Positions 24,176 to 32,649 of a stretch of DNA of 38,868 nucleotides are shown here, piece by piece (position 1 is the first letter of the stretch; each line of letters begins with the position of its first letter). The stretch is from Desulfobacteraceae bacterium (lineage in GTDB: Bacteria; Desulfobacterota; DSM-4660; Desulfatiglandales; Desulfatiglandaceae). A model generated the notes under the pieces. The model did no database searches and was not told the DNA's origin. It worked only from the letters and a program-made list of their open reading frames with translations. Made by a program: the position numbers and the translations under genes. Location of the stretch: positions 1 through 38,868 of the forward strand of contig QZIK01000120.1 of the NCBI GenBank assembly GCA_003599015.1, written 5' to 3'.

Positions 24176-25303
24176 ATGACGGCTTTAGAAGAACTGACCT
24201 TATTGGCGAAACAAAATCCCAATCCGACTGTCAGTGCATGGAAAAACAAAGGACATAAGATCGTCGGTTATTGGTGCTCCTATATCCCGCGGGAACTGGT
24301 CCACGCAGCAGGACTATTGCCTTATCGGATAAAGGGCGTAGGGGCTGAGGGAACGACCAGGGCGGATGTCTATATGGCTGCAGTTTGTAATTGTACTTAC
24401 TCCCGCGCCATATTGGATATGGCGCTAAATGGGGCTTATAACTTCCTTGACGGACTGATCGGAATGAACGAGTGTGACCACGGTCGCAGGGCTCACGAGA
24501 TCTGGGTGAAAAAGATAGGCGTGCCGTTTGATCATTTCCTGTTTGTTCCACACAAGAGTAATGATACGACCCTGCGGGAGTTCGAAAAGGAACTCTTGAA
24601 ATTGAAAGTTCATCTGGAGAGCCGATTCCACACCTTTATTACGGATGAGAATCTGCTCAACTCCGCCCGGATTTATAATGACAATCGCGCGTTATTAAAA
24701 AGCCTCCAGGAAAACATGAAAGAAAAAGCCCCGCGCATCAAGGGCTCCGAGATGCATGATGTCGTTATTGCTGGCGAATCAATCCCTCCCGAACAATACA
24801 ACCAGCTTCTGAGACGATTAGTCGAGGAACTGGAGAATCGCCCCCCTCTCTATGATTACCGGGCACGGATTTTCATTTACGGCTGGACCGGGGATGACTC
24901 CAGCTTCTACAAAATTGTCGAGGATGTGGGAGGACTGGTGGTCGCGGATAACTGCTGCTTCGGCACCAGGGAGTTCTGGGAGCCGATCCACCTGGACGGA
25001 GATCCTTTCAATAGCCTTGCAGCATCCTATCTGAATCGGCCACCGTGCCCCCGGATGATTGACGGCTTTGATAAGCGCTTTCAAGATGTTAAAGACATGA
25101 TCACCGAGTTTCAAGTGGATGGACTTCTGGTTACGAGACAACAATTCTGTGACCTGCACGGGGTCGAAGCCTTTTTCCTCAAAAAGCGTGAAAAGGAATT
25201 AGGGGTTCCCTTTTCAGCGCCTCTGATCCAGGAGTATGTGGGCCTGGACACAGGACGTCTGAAAACACGTATCGAAGCCTTTATTGAGCAGATCGAGAGG
25301 TAA
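24176..25303 (+). CDS. 2-hydroxyacyl-CoA dehydratase family subunit, small type (pair 2)
   Basis: This 375-aa HgdB/BcrC-type subunit is a clear paralogue of the protein at 21632, with the same blocks in the same order: GYWCSYIPRELVHAAG, AVCNCTYSRA, NECDHGRRAHEIWV, VADNCCFGTREFWEP and RQQFCDLHG. All cysteines conserved in pair 1 are kept. It starts 77 bases after the large subunit of pair 1 and is followed 18 bases later by its own large partner. The duplication of whole pairs suggests either two substrates or two isoenzymes sharing the one activase at 18497. Confidence 0.93.
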   Translation: MTALEELTLLAKQNPNPTVSAWKNKGHKIVGYWCSYIPRELVHAAGLLPYRIKGVGAEGTTRADVYMAAVCNCTYSRAILDMALNGAYNFLDGLIGMNECDHGRRAHEIWVKKIGVPFDHFLFVPHKSNDTTLREFEKELLKLKVHLESRFHTFITDENLLNSARIYNDNRALLKSLQENMKEKAPRIKGSEMHDVVIAGESIPPEQYNQLLRRLVEELENRPPLYDYRARIFIYGWTGDDSSFYKIVEDVGGLVVADNCCFGTREFWEPIHLDGDPFNSLAASYLNRPPCPRMIDGFDKRFQDVKDMITEFQVDGLLVTRQQFCDLHGVEAFFLKKREKELGVPFSAPLIQEYVGLDTGRLKTRIEAFIEQIER

Positions 25304-25321
25304 CTGCAAGTGGGAACAACA

Positions 25322-26638
25322 ATGGCATCCCAAAAAGGTATTGCTTTCAGGCAGTTTGATTTTTCAAGAAAGCCAGATCTAAAGATCGACCTCATTCAAC
25401 TGATACGGAAGAATTTTATGGGGTTTATGGACAGGGTTGACGAGTCAAAGCGGTGGATATGGCAGCCCAGCCTTGACGGCATTAAGGCCCTGTCATCCGC
25501 CTTTGATGACCCCGAAAATATCGTGCTGCACCATTTCACGGTTGCTCCAGAGATCATTTATGCCATGGGCCTGAAGCCGCTTTGCCTCGAAGCCTTAAGC
25601 TTTCTGGCCCCTGTTGAACATCTGTGCGCATATGTGGATGAATCTCGCAGTGCTTATGTGCCGGATCATCTTTGTTCCTTTATCAGCGGGTGGCTCGGGA
25701 TGCTCCACCTGGATATCATACCGAAACCGAGCGCTATTATACATTGTACCCAGCCGTGTGACAATACGGTGGCGGCAGGCGCGATTCTGGCTGACCACTA
25801 TGATACGGAGATGTTCGTCTTGGATACGCCCTATTATGATACCGATGAAGCACATGAATATTATGCACAGCAAATCAAGCAGGCATTTAAGTATTTAGAG
25901 AGAATGACAGGCAAAAAGCTCGATATTGACAGATTCCGTGAAGTTATGGAGCGTTCCCATAGGGCCTATGAATTGTTGCATCAAATTAATGAGCTTAAGA
26001 AAAGAAGACCTTGTCCGATACCTGCCAATCCTTTGCTGAGGCAAACCAGCATCGCCATGTACGGGCTCACCGGTACTCTTCAACTTGTAGAATGGTTGGA
26101 AACACATCTGGCGGATGCAAGAATGCGTGTTGAAAAAGGCATCGGGGGCACATACGAGGAGCGGATCAGGGTCGTATGGAATATGTCCTGGCCGATTTTT
26201 GACTGGGCAATCTATGAATGGATGGAAAAAGAATACGGGGCAATAAGCGTTGCCTACCAGTCGGCGGAGCCTTTTTACATGCCGAGGGATATTTCCTCTG
26301 CTGATTTTGATCAATTATGCAAGGCCCTTGCCATCCGGAACCTAAACAGTTCCATGGGGAGGCAGGGACGGGGTCATTTTGAAGGCTTTATCAGAGACTC
26401 GGTGTACTGGTGCAGGGAGTGGGGCGCTGATGCCTGCATATTTGCGGGGCATCTGCAATGCCAGGCCAACTGGTCGGCCGCTCAGATTTGCAAGGAAGTG
26501 TTGATGGACGAACTGGGGATACCCACCCTCATATTCACCGTCGATCAGGTGGATCCACGGGTGGCATCACAAGATCAGATGGTGGCAAAGCTTGAGCCTT
26601 TTCTGGAAATGGTGTCTGAAAACATGATGCGGAGTTGA
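25322..26638 (+). CDS. 2-hydroxyacyl-CoA dehydratase family subunit, large type (pair 2)
   Basis: This 438-aa protein is paralogous to the one at 22779: IAFRQFDFSRKPDLKIDL, HLCSFISG, TQPCDNT, CPIPANPLLRQTS and GHLQCQANW match block by block. The ATG at 25322 is chosen because it aligns with the pair 1 start and has GGGA upstream; a GTG at 25310 is in frame. A gap of 157 bases without a convincing gene follows before the synthetase gene. Confidence 0.93.
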   Translation: MASQKGIAFRQFDFSRKPDLKIDLIQLIRKNFMGFMDRVDESKRWIWQPSLDGIKALSSAFDDPENIVLHHFTVAPEIIYAMGLKPLCLEALSFLAPVEHLCAYVDESRSAYVPDHLCSFISGWLGMLHLDIIPKPSAIIHCTQPCDNTVAAGAILADHYDTEMFVLDTPYYDTDEAHEYYAQQIKQAFKYLERMTGKKLDIDRFREVMERSHRAYELLHQINELKKRRPCPIPANPLLRQTSIAMYGLTGTLQLVEWLETHLADARMRVEKGIGGTYEERIRVVWNMSWPIFDWAIYEWMEKEYGAISVAYQSAEPFYMPRDISSADFDQLCKALAIRNLNSSMGRQGRGHFEGFIRDSVYWCREWGADACIFAGHLQCQANWSAAQICKEVLMDELGIPTLIFTVDQVDPRVASQDQMVAKLEPFLEMVSENMMRS

Positions 26639-26795
26639 AGGAAAGCACCTTAACTCCGTTTTATTTGGACAGGCGCTATGCATCAATTCAGCCTGGACCA
26701 TTGGTTACAAGGATGTGGCATCGAATGGCATGGGTCCGAACCCTACAGAGGTAAGGCGTGTAGTCACCAAAGTGAATGCCAGCGCAGGGGAATGA

Positions 26796-28358
26796 ATGAA
26801 TTTAGGTAGATACATATCGCGCAGTTCGCTCCACTACTCGGACAAGGTCTGTTTGGTTCACGGTAAAAGGCGTTATTCTTATAGAGAGTTTGAGCAGAGG
26901 GCGAATAGCCTCGCTCGAGGACTCATGCATCTCGGACTGATGCGAGGGGATCGGCTGGCGGTTCAGTCCTGGAATCGCTCTGAAATGATTGAAATCGAGG
27001 TCGCCTGTTACAAGGCCGGCATTGTTCGTGTCCCGATGAATGCGCATCTTTCGCCATCAGAATCCGTGCACGTCCTCAACGACTCAGAGACGAAGGCAGT
27101 CATAGCGGATCCCATGCACATGGACCATATTCTTCAACATAAATCCAGCATTCCTAAAATAGAATATCTCATCTGTCTCGAAAATACCCCCGCCGGCGTG
27201 CTTGATTACGAAAAAACTATCGCTCAGTCATCTGTGGAGATGCTCGATATCGACCTGGATCCTTCCGAACTGGCCGTGCTTGCCTACAGCTCAGGAACAA
27301 CCGGCAAAATGAAGGCCGTCATGCAGAGTTTCGCCAACCGGTTGGCCATGATCCGAAAGGCGTTGATGATTCCAGGCCTGTCCATTGAGCCAGGAGATGT
27401 CTTTGTCCATGCGGGTCCCATTTCGCATGCCAGCGGGATGTGGTCGATGCCCATGATGTTCCGAGGTGGCTGCAACCTTGTTCTGGAGCGCTTCAATGTC
27501 GAAAAGTTCCTGGAAGCTGTTCAGGAGGAAAAGGCGAGCCTCACCTTACTGGTTCCAACCATGATCCATATGCTTCTGGATTTTCCTGAGAGCAGGAACT
27601 ATGACCTGAGCAGTCTCAAGCGGGTGTTCTATGGGGCTGCACCGATTTCAAAAACCAGGCTGAGGCAGGCCATTGATGAGCTGTTCGGCTCTATCCTGAT
27701 TCAGGGGTACGGCATGACGGAGACCACTTCTGCAATTACGATCCTGACCTCGAAGGACCATCTGGATGCCTTGAGGGAAGATCATCAGGACAGACTGGCC
27801 TCCTGTGGAAGGCCCTGCTTCGACACCGAAGTGAAGGTGGTGGATGAGGCCGGCGGTGAGGTCTCCACCGGGGAGATCGGCGAGATTATTGCGCGCGGAC
27901 CGGATGTGATGGTGGGGTATTACAAGGATGCAGAATTGACCAAGGCAACGATCCGGGGAGGCTGGGTCCACACGGGGGATATGGCCAGAGTTGACGATGA
28001 GGGATACATCTATATCGTGGATCGCAAGTCTGAGACCATCATTTCGGGGGGATTCAACGTCTACCCTTCCGAAGTGGAGGGCGTGCTTTACGCCCACCCG
28101 GCTGTCTTTGAAGCGTGTGTGGTGGGCGTCCCTGATGAGAAATGGGGAGAGGCCGTCAAAGCCGTCGTCGTTGTCAAGAAAGGATGCGTTGTTACGGAGC
28201 AGGCATTGATGGATCACTGCAAGGCATTCCTGGCCGGATACAAGAAGCCTCAATCCATTGATTTTGTAAATGACCTCCCGAAGAATCCCAGCGGAAAAAT
28301 CCCCCGTCGGGTCGTCAGGGAAAAATACTGGCGGGATAGAGATCGAAAATTGATCTGA
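26796..28358 (+). CDS. AMP-forming acyl-CoA synthetase
   Basis: This 520-aa class I adenylate-forming enzyme activates a carboxylic acid with ATP and CoA. Motifs are complete: the P-loop AYSSGTTGKMKAV, YGAAPISKTRL, QGYGMTETTSA, the GWVHTGDMARVDDEG aspartate, DRKSETIISGGFNVYP and the C-terminal catalytic lysine in NPSGKIPRR. Length is normal. It lies upstream of the fumarase-like genes and the TRAP transporter, so it may activate the imported acid. Its closest functional class (fatty, aromatic or short-chain acid) cannot be decided by eye. Confidence 0.93.
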   Translation: MNLGRYISRSSLHYSDKVCLVHGKRRYSYREFEQRANSLARGLMHLGLMRGDRLAVQSWNRSEMIEIEVACYKAGIVRVPMNAHLSPSESVHVLNDSETKAVIADPMHMDHILQHKSSIPKIEYLICLENTPAGVLDYEKTIAQSSVEMLDIDLDPSELAVLAYSSGTTGKMKAVMQSFANRLAMIRKALMIPGLSIEPGDVFVHAGPISHASGMWSMPMMFRGGCNLVLERFNVEKFLEAVQEEKASLTLLVPTMIHMLLDFPESRNYDLSSLKRVFYGAAPISKTRLRQAIDELFGSILIQGYGMTETTSAITILTSKDHLDALREDHQDRLASCGRPCFDTEVKVVDEAGGEVSTGEIGEIIARGPDVMVGYYKDAELTKATIRGGWVHTGDMARVDDEGYIYIVDRKSETIISGGFNVYPSEVEGVLYAHPAVFEACVVGVPDEKWGEAVKAVVVVKKGCVVTEQALMDHCKAFLAGYKKPQSIDFVNDLPKNPSGKIPRRVVREKYWRDRDRKLI

Positions 28359-28374
28359 AAGGGAGTCAAGGCCC

Positions 28375-29352
28375 ATGTATGGCACTGACCGGTATGAAGA
28401 ATTCATGGAGGAAAAAGACGTTATGATACGTGCAGAGACAATCCTGGCAGCTTCCAGGGAACTCAACACCAGAGCCGCAATTGAGATTCCTAAGGATGTC
28501 CAGCAAAAGGTGGAAAAGATGGCATCGGAAGAAACCAATCCTCTGTCCCGATACGTTTTGGAAAAGATCCTGGACAACTACGAGACCGCCATTAAAGACC
28601 GAAGCCCGATGTGCGCGGATACAGGCTTGCCAAGGTATTACGCCAAAATCGGCAACCAGGCAAGCATCGAAGGGGGCATGGTCGCTCTAGAAAAATCGCT
28701 CCGTCAGGCGACGGCCGACACGACGGCCAGCATCCCCCTGAGACCCAATCGAGTGCACCCATTTTCCCGAAAGGACCACAACAACAATGTGGGCCTGCAT
28801 GCGCCGACGGTTGACTACAGTTTCGAACCCAACGTGGACTGGATGGATATTACCGTCGTTCACAAGGGGGGCCTTTTCGGGGGCGAATACAGGATGCTTT
28901 TTCCTGCTGACGGCATCCCCGGGCTGAAGCGGTTTTTCCTGGATTCCATTGCAGAGTTTCTTCGCAGGGGGATGTCGTGTCAGCCTGCGGTTATTGGCAT
29001 CGGTGTTGGCGGCACAAAGGATGTGTGTGTCCGTCTTTCAAAGGAAGCGGCTTGCCTGCGACTCGTGGGCGATCGGAACTCGGAGCCGGAGATTGCCAGA
29101 CTTGAAGAGGAACTCATCGACCTCGGAAACAATGCAGGGTTTGGGCCCATGGGGTTTCCGGGGAAATCCGCCGTGCTGGACGTCCATATTGAAGCAGCAT
29201 ACGCCCATACCGGCGGCATGCCTGTGGGTATCCAACAGTTTTGTTATGCCCAGAGAAGAAAAACCGCACGGTTCTTCCCTGACAATACAGTGGAATTTCG
29301 TGAAGACCCCCGGTGGTTTACTCCCTATTACCGCAGAGAGACGATCGATTAG
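28375..29352 (+). CDS. class I fumarase/tartrate dehydratase-type hydro-lyase, alpha subunit
   Basis: This 325-aa subunit carries the oxygen-sensitive [4Fe-4S] cluster in the class I fumarase family. Candidate ligands are the cysteines in SPMCADTG, GMSCQPAVIG and QQFCYAQRR, at the places of the three ligands in known members. The GIGVGGTKDVC and NPLSRYVLEK regions also fit. In-frame ATGs at residues 11 and 17 are alternative starts. The beta subunit follows 24 bases later. The reaction is hydration or dehydration of a four-carbon dicarboxylate such as fumarate/malate, or of an analogue such as tartrate or mesaconate. Position between a synthetase and a TRAP system suggests a catabolic role. 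Confidence 0.92.
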   Translation: MYGTDRYEEFMEEKDVMIRAETILAASRELNTRAAIEIPKDVQQKVEKMASEETNPLSRYVLEKILDNYETAIKDRSPMCADTGLPRYYAKIGNQASIEGGMVALEKSLRQATADTTASIPLRPNRVHPFSRKDHNNNVGLHAPTVDYSFEPNVDWMDITVVHKGGLFGGEYRMLFPADGIPGLKRFFLDSIAEFLRRGMSCQPAVIGIGVGGTKDVCVRLSKEAACLRLVGDRNSEPEIARLEEELIDLGNNAGFGPMGFPGKSAVLDVHIEAAYAHTGGMPVGIQQFCYAQRRKTARFFPDNTVEFREDPRWFTPYYRRETID

Positions 29353-29376
29353 GATCGCAGAAAAAGGAGCCGTGAG

Positions 29377-30060
29377 ATGATACCGCAAGACCAGACCGCA
29401 ATCCGAGAAGTCAGCATTACACTCCCTGTCCGGGATGATCAACTGAATTCTCTCCAATTGGGCGACGCAGTCTTTTTAAATGGCATGGTGTTCACCGGCC
29501 GTGAAGGACTTTACCACATGATTTTCGAGAAGAAGGCGGAACCGCCCATCGATATCCGAACGCTGGGTGGCGCGACATTTCATTGTTCTCCAGCCATCAA
29601 CGAATCATCGCCGGGCATTTACCACGTTCCATCGGTTACCGCAACGGCGAGCTTCCGGTTTGCCAAATACATGCCGGAGTTTCTGAGCCGGTACAACATC
29701 CATTTCGTCATCGGGAAGGGAGGGATGTCATCCAGGGTATACAAAGAAAGTTTCGTCCCAAACCGTACGATCTATCTGACAACCGTCGGCTACGGCTTGG
29801 GGGCCATTTATGGAAAAGGGATTGTGGGCGTGAAAGATGTGGCCTGGAAGAAAGAACTTGGGCTTGCACAGGCCATCTGGGTGCTTGAAGTGAATCATTT
29901 TGGCCCCTTCATGGTGGAGTGTGATGCGAGGGGAAACAGCCTCTTTGAACAAGGAAACGATGAGATCAACAAAAAGTTTCTTCCCCTCTATGAGGGACTG
30001 CCTATACCCGCATTGAAGCGGTTGGGAGAGGTGACATCACCTGCTCAGGAAGTGGTGTAA
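29377..30060 (+). CDS. class I fumarase/tartrate dehydratase-type hydro-lyase, beta subunit
   Basis: This 227-aa protein corresponds to the C-terminal domain of class I fumarases. The VFLNGMVFTGREG start, the GPATFHCSP-like block (here GGATFHCSP), the VIGKGGMSS loop with the catalytic lysine region, and FGPFMVECDARGNSLFE are present. The ribosome site AAAAAGGAG precedes the ATG. A decayed copy of its last 18 codons lies at 31267-31320, in front of the second DctP gene, showing that this 3' end was included in a tandem duplication. Confidence 0.92.
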   Translation: MIPQDQTAIREVSITLPVRDDQLNSLQLGDAVFLNGMVFTGREGLYHMIFEKKAEPPIDIRTLGGATFHCSPAINESSPGIYHVPSVTATASFRFAKYMPEFLSRYNIHFVIGKGGMSSRVYKESFVPNRTIYLTTVGYGLGAIYGKGIVGVKDVAWKKELGLAQAIWVLEVNHFGPFMVECDARGNSLFEQGNDEINKKFLPLYEGLPIPALKRLGEVTSPAQEVV

Positions 30061-30111
30061 TCTCAACAGAGATGAGCGGCGGACGAATGTCAGAGACAAA
30101 GACTGCTGAAA

Positions 30112-30130
30112 ACGGAAGTGCGCCTTCCGT
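30112..30130. other. intercistronic hairpin before the first dctP
   Basis: ACGGAAG and CTTCCGT form a 7-base stem with a 5-base loop. It has no T-run. It could stabilise the dctP transcript. Confidence 0.4.
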
Positions 30131-30172
30131 GCAGCATAACGTGGTTTCAAGCGGTTTCTTAAGGAGGTAGAG

Positions 30173-31246
30173 ATGAAAAAGGGCAAATTGACAATGGGTG
30201 CTTTGGCGGTCTGTATCCTGTTTTCCGTCTTGGCAGCGCCCGGCGTCCGTGCGGAGGAGGTCATCGAGTTAAAGGCAGCCACATGGCTTCCCACATCCCA
30301 TCCGGTCTACCAGCAGGTTTTCATCCCCTGGGGACAACTGATCGAGAAAAGGAGCAAGGGGCGGGTTAAATTCGCCTGGTTTCCGGACGGATCCCTGGTC
30401 AAGGCTGAGCAACATCTCAGCGCCATCAAAGGCGGCATGGTGGATGTGTTGACGCCGATGGCGCTTTGGACGGTGGACAAGCAATTTCCAATTATTTCGG
30501 CCATATTCATGCCTTTCCAGGTGGACAACGAAACCCACGCCTCCCTGTCTTTCTACGATGCGTTCCAACAGATGCCGGAAATCCGGGAGGAGTTGAAGGG
30601 AATAAAGATGGTTGGTTTTTCGTCGTCGGGGATGGGTAATTTTCACACGAAGGGGTTCCTGGTCAAAACAGCGGCAGATTTCAAGGGGAAGCGCATTTGG
30701 CCCGCCAACAGCATAGGGGTGGAGTCGTGCAAGCTTTGGGGTGCCGTACCCACTCTTGTCAAGGTCTCCGATATCTACATGTCGTTGCAGAGGGGAACTT
30801 TGGATGGCATTTTCTTCCCAACCCCGCCGCTCAGCGACTTTCGTTTTACAGATCTGATTAATAACCATACATTATGCGGCTACTCCCTGGCAGCTCAACC
30901 TGTGACCATGAACCAGGCCAGGTGGGATTCCCTCCCCCCCGATATCCAGAAGATCTTCGACGAACTTACGCTCCCTCTCAGCATTGCCATCGGAAACAAG
31001 TTCGAGGAAATGAATGAGCATATTGTTCGGGAACTCAAGAAACGGAGTGATAATATCTACATATTTTCCCCGAGCGAAAAACAGGAATGGAGGGCCAGTA
31101 TTCAACCGATCTTTGACACTCAGGCGGCGGCCATCACTGCGACAGGCCGCGATGGCAAGGGGGTCATGAATAGAATCCAAAACATTGTAACAGAGGCCAG
31201 GAAAAAACCTTTCAAGGTGAATCAGGACTGGCAGGTAGTGAAGTAG
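30173..31246 (+). CDS. dctP: TRAP transporter substrate-binding protein, DctP family (copy 1)
   Basis: This is a 357-aa periplasmic protein with a clear signal peptide (Lys-rich start, hydrophobic core, cleavage probably after GVRA near residue 27). It captures an organic acid for the DctQM permease. The family region that normally reads K-I-R-V-P, with the ligand-binding Arg, is R174-I-W-P177 here (GKRIWPANS), so the usual carboxylate clamp is altered. It is paralogous to the next gene over its full length. The ribosome site is AAGGAGG. The ligand is unknown. Confidence 0.93.
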   Translation: MKKGKLTMGALAVCILFSVLAAPGVRAEEVIELKAATWLPTSHPVYQQVFIPWGQLIEKRSKGRVKFAWFPDGSLVKAEQHLSAIKGGMVDVLTPMALWTVDKQFPIISAIFMPFQVDNETHASLSFYDAFQQMPEIREELKGIKMVGFSSSGMGNFHTKGFLVKTAADFKGKRIWPANSIGVESCKLWGAVPTLVKVSDIYMSLQRGTLDGIFFPTPPLSDFRFTDLINNHTLCGYSLAAQPVTMNQARWDSLPPDIQKIFDELTLPLSIAIGNKFEEMNEHIVRELKKRSDNIYIFSPSEKQEWRASIQPIFDTQAAAITATGRDGKGVMNRIQNIVTEARKKPFKVNQDWQVVK

Positions 31247-31266
31247 GGGGACACGGGCAAGGTGAA

Positions 31267-31320
31267 CCACCATTGAAGCGACCTGGAAAGGTGACTTTTT
31301 CGGATCAGGAAGTGGTGTGA
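31267..31320 (+). pseudogene. decayed copy of the fumarase-type beta subunit 3' end
   Basis: These 18 codons, ending in TGA, read PPLKRPGKVTFSDQEVV, against PALKRLGEVTSPAQEVV at the end of the gene that stops at 30060. The reading frame and stop position are kept. It is a scar of the tandem duplication that gave the second dctP gene. It has no start and no independent function is expected. Confidence 0.75.
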
Positions 31321-31430
31321 TAACGAGCGATAAGGCGCCAAGGGAGGTGAGAGACAAGGAGTTGCGGCAATCGGAGGGTGTTTGGGGGATTAGAAAAACA
31401 TTATCAGAATAAGTCATTAAGGAGGCGGAG

Positions 31431-32507
31431 ATGAAAAAGGGCAAATTGATGATAGGCGTTTTGGTAGTCAGTATCCTGTTGTCTGTTTCGGCGGTCGGTG
31501 CCGTCCGCGCTGCCGATGTCATCGGGTTAAAGGCAGCCACATGGTTTCCCACATCCCATCCGGTCTATCAGCAGGTCTTGATTCCCTGGGGACAGCTCGT
31601 CGAGAAGAGGAGCAATGGCCGGGTCAAATTTGTATGGTTTCCGGATGGATCTCTGGTCAAAAACGAGCAGGGTCTCAGCGCCATCAAGGGCGGTATGGTG
31701 GACGTGATGGCGCCTCTGTCCATATGGGCATTTGATAAGCAGTTTCCCATCGTCACCGCCATATACATGCCCATGCAGTTGGACAGCGAGACCCATGCAT
31801 CCAGGTCCTTTTACGACGCGTTCCAGCGAATGCCGGAGATACGGGAGGAATGCAAGGGGATGAAAATCGTGGGATTCGCATCCTCAGGGATCGCCAACTT
31901 CCACATGAAGGATATCCTCGCGAAGACCCCGTCGGATTTCAAGGGACAGCGCGTATGGCCTGCCAACAGCATCGGGGTACAATGTGCCAAGCTGTGGGGA
32001 GCCGTGCCCACCCTTGTCAAGATGGCCGACATCTATATGTCGCTTCAGAGGGGAACCCTGGATGGCGTGTGGTTTCCCACTCCCCCGATCGCCGATTTCC
32101 GCTTCACCGACATGATCAAAAACCATACGCTTTGTGGCTTCTGCGCCGGCTCACAGGCCGTCGTCATCAACCAGGCCAAATGGGATTCCCTCCCATCCGA
32201 TATCCAAAAGATCTTCGACGAACTTACGCTCCCTCTCAGCATTGCCATCGGCAACAAGTTCGGGGAAATGAATGACCATATTATAGGGGAACTCAGGAAA
32301 CGGGGCGACAACATCTATGTGCTCTCTCGGAAAGAAAAGGACGAGTGGAGAGCAAGCATTCAACCTATCTTCGACGCTCAGGCGGCTGACATCACCGCCG
32401 CAGGTAGGGACGGCAAGGCCATCATGGCTAAGATCCAGACCATTGTCGCAGAAGCCAGGGAAAAACCCTCCAAGGTGACTCAGGACTGGCAGGTAGTGAA
32501 GGAGTAA
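31431..32507 (+). CDS. dctP: TRAP transporter substrate-binding protein, DctP family (copy 2)
   Basis: This 358-aa periplasmic protein has a signal peptide (probably cleaved after AVRA, near residue 27). It is a tandem duplicate of the preceding protein with many identical blocks, such as AATWFPTSHPVYQQV, WPANSIGV, KLWGAVPTLVK, MSLQRGTLDG and DELTLPLSIAIGNKF. The Arg position of K-I-R-V-P is again Trp (GQRVWPANS). Both copies have intact frames and AAGGAGG ribosome sites. They differ most in the middle and around the QP/SQ segment near residue 255, so ligand preference may have diverged while the single permease is shared. Confidence 0.93.
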   Translation: MKKGKLMIGVLVVSILLSVSAVGAVRAADVIGLKAATWFPTSHPVYQQVLIPWGQLVEKRSNGRVKFVWFPDGSLVKNEQGLSAIKGGMVDVMAPLSIWAFDKQFPIVTAIYMPMQLDSETHASRSFYDAFQRMPEIREECKGMKIVGFASSGIANFHMKDILAKTPSDFKGQRVWPANSIGVQCAKLWGAVPTLVKMADIYMSLQRGTLDGVWFPTPPIADFRFTDMIKNHTLCGFCAGSQAVVINQAKWDSLPSDIQKIFDELTLPLSIAIGNKFGEMNDHIIGELRKRGDNIYVLSRKEKDEWRASIQPIFDAQAADITAAGRDGKAIMAKIQTIVAEAREKPSKVTQDWQVVKE

Positions 32508-32649
32508 GGATACTTCTAACCTTGGAAGGGAAGAAGGGGCTGAAAGGAAGACCATTGTGTTATTAATGGGCTATATTTCTTCCAGCCTTGTTCACAGAGG
32601 GACATGGGGATGGACAGTAGGGGAACTACATAGAGACGGCGGGGGATTT

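Noticed and set aside
21632-26638. Assignment of the dehydratase pairs as class I benzoyl-CoA reductase
   Set aside because: No BcrA/BcrD-type activase pair is present; the single activase is HgdC-like in length and cluster context. Left open but not called.
26678-26809. 43-codon open frame between the second dehydratase pair and the synthetase gene
   Set aside because: It overlaps the synthetase start, has a weak ribosome site and no recognisable similarity; the 157-base gap holds no convincing gene.
27648-28577. 309-codon open frame on the minus strand
   Set aside because: It lies opposite the well-conserved acyl-CoA synthetase and has no family motif.
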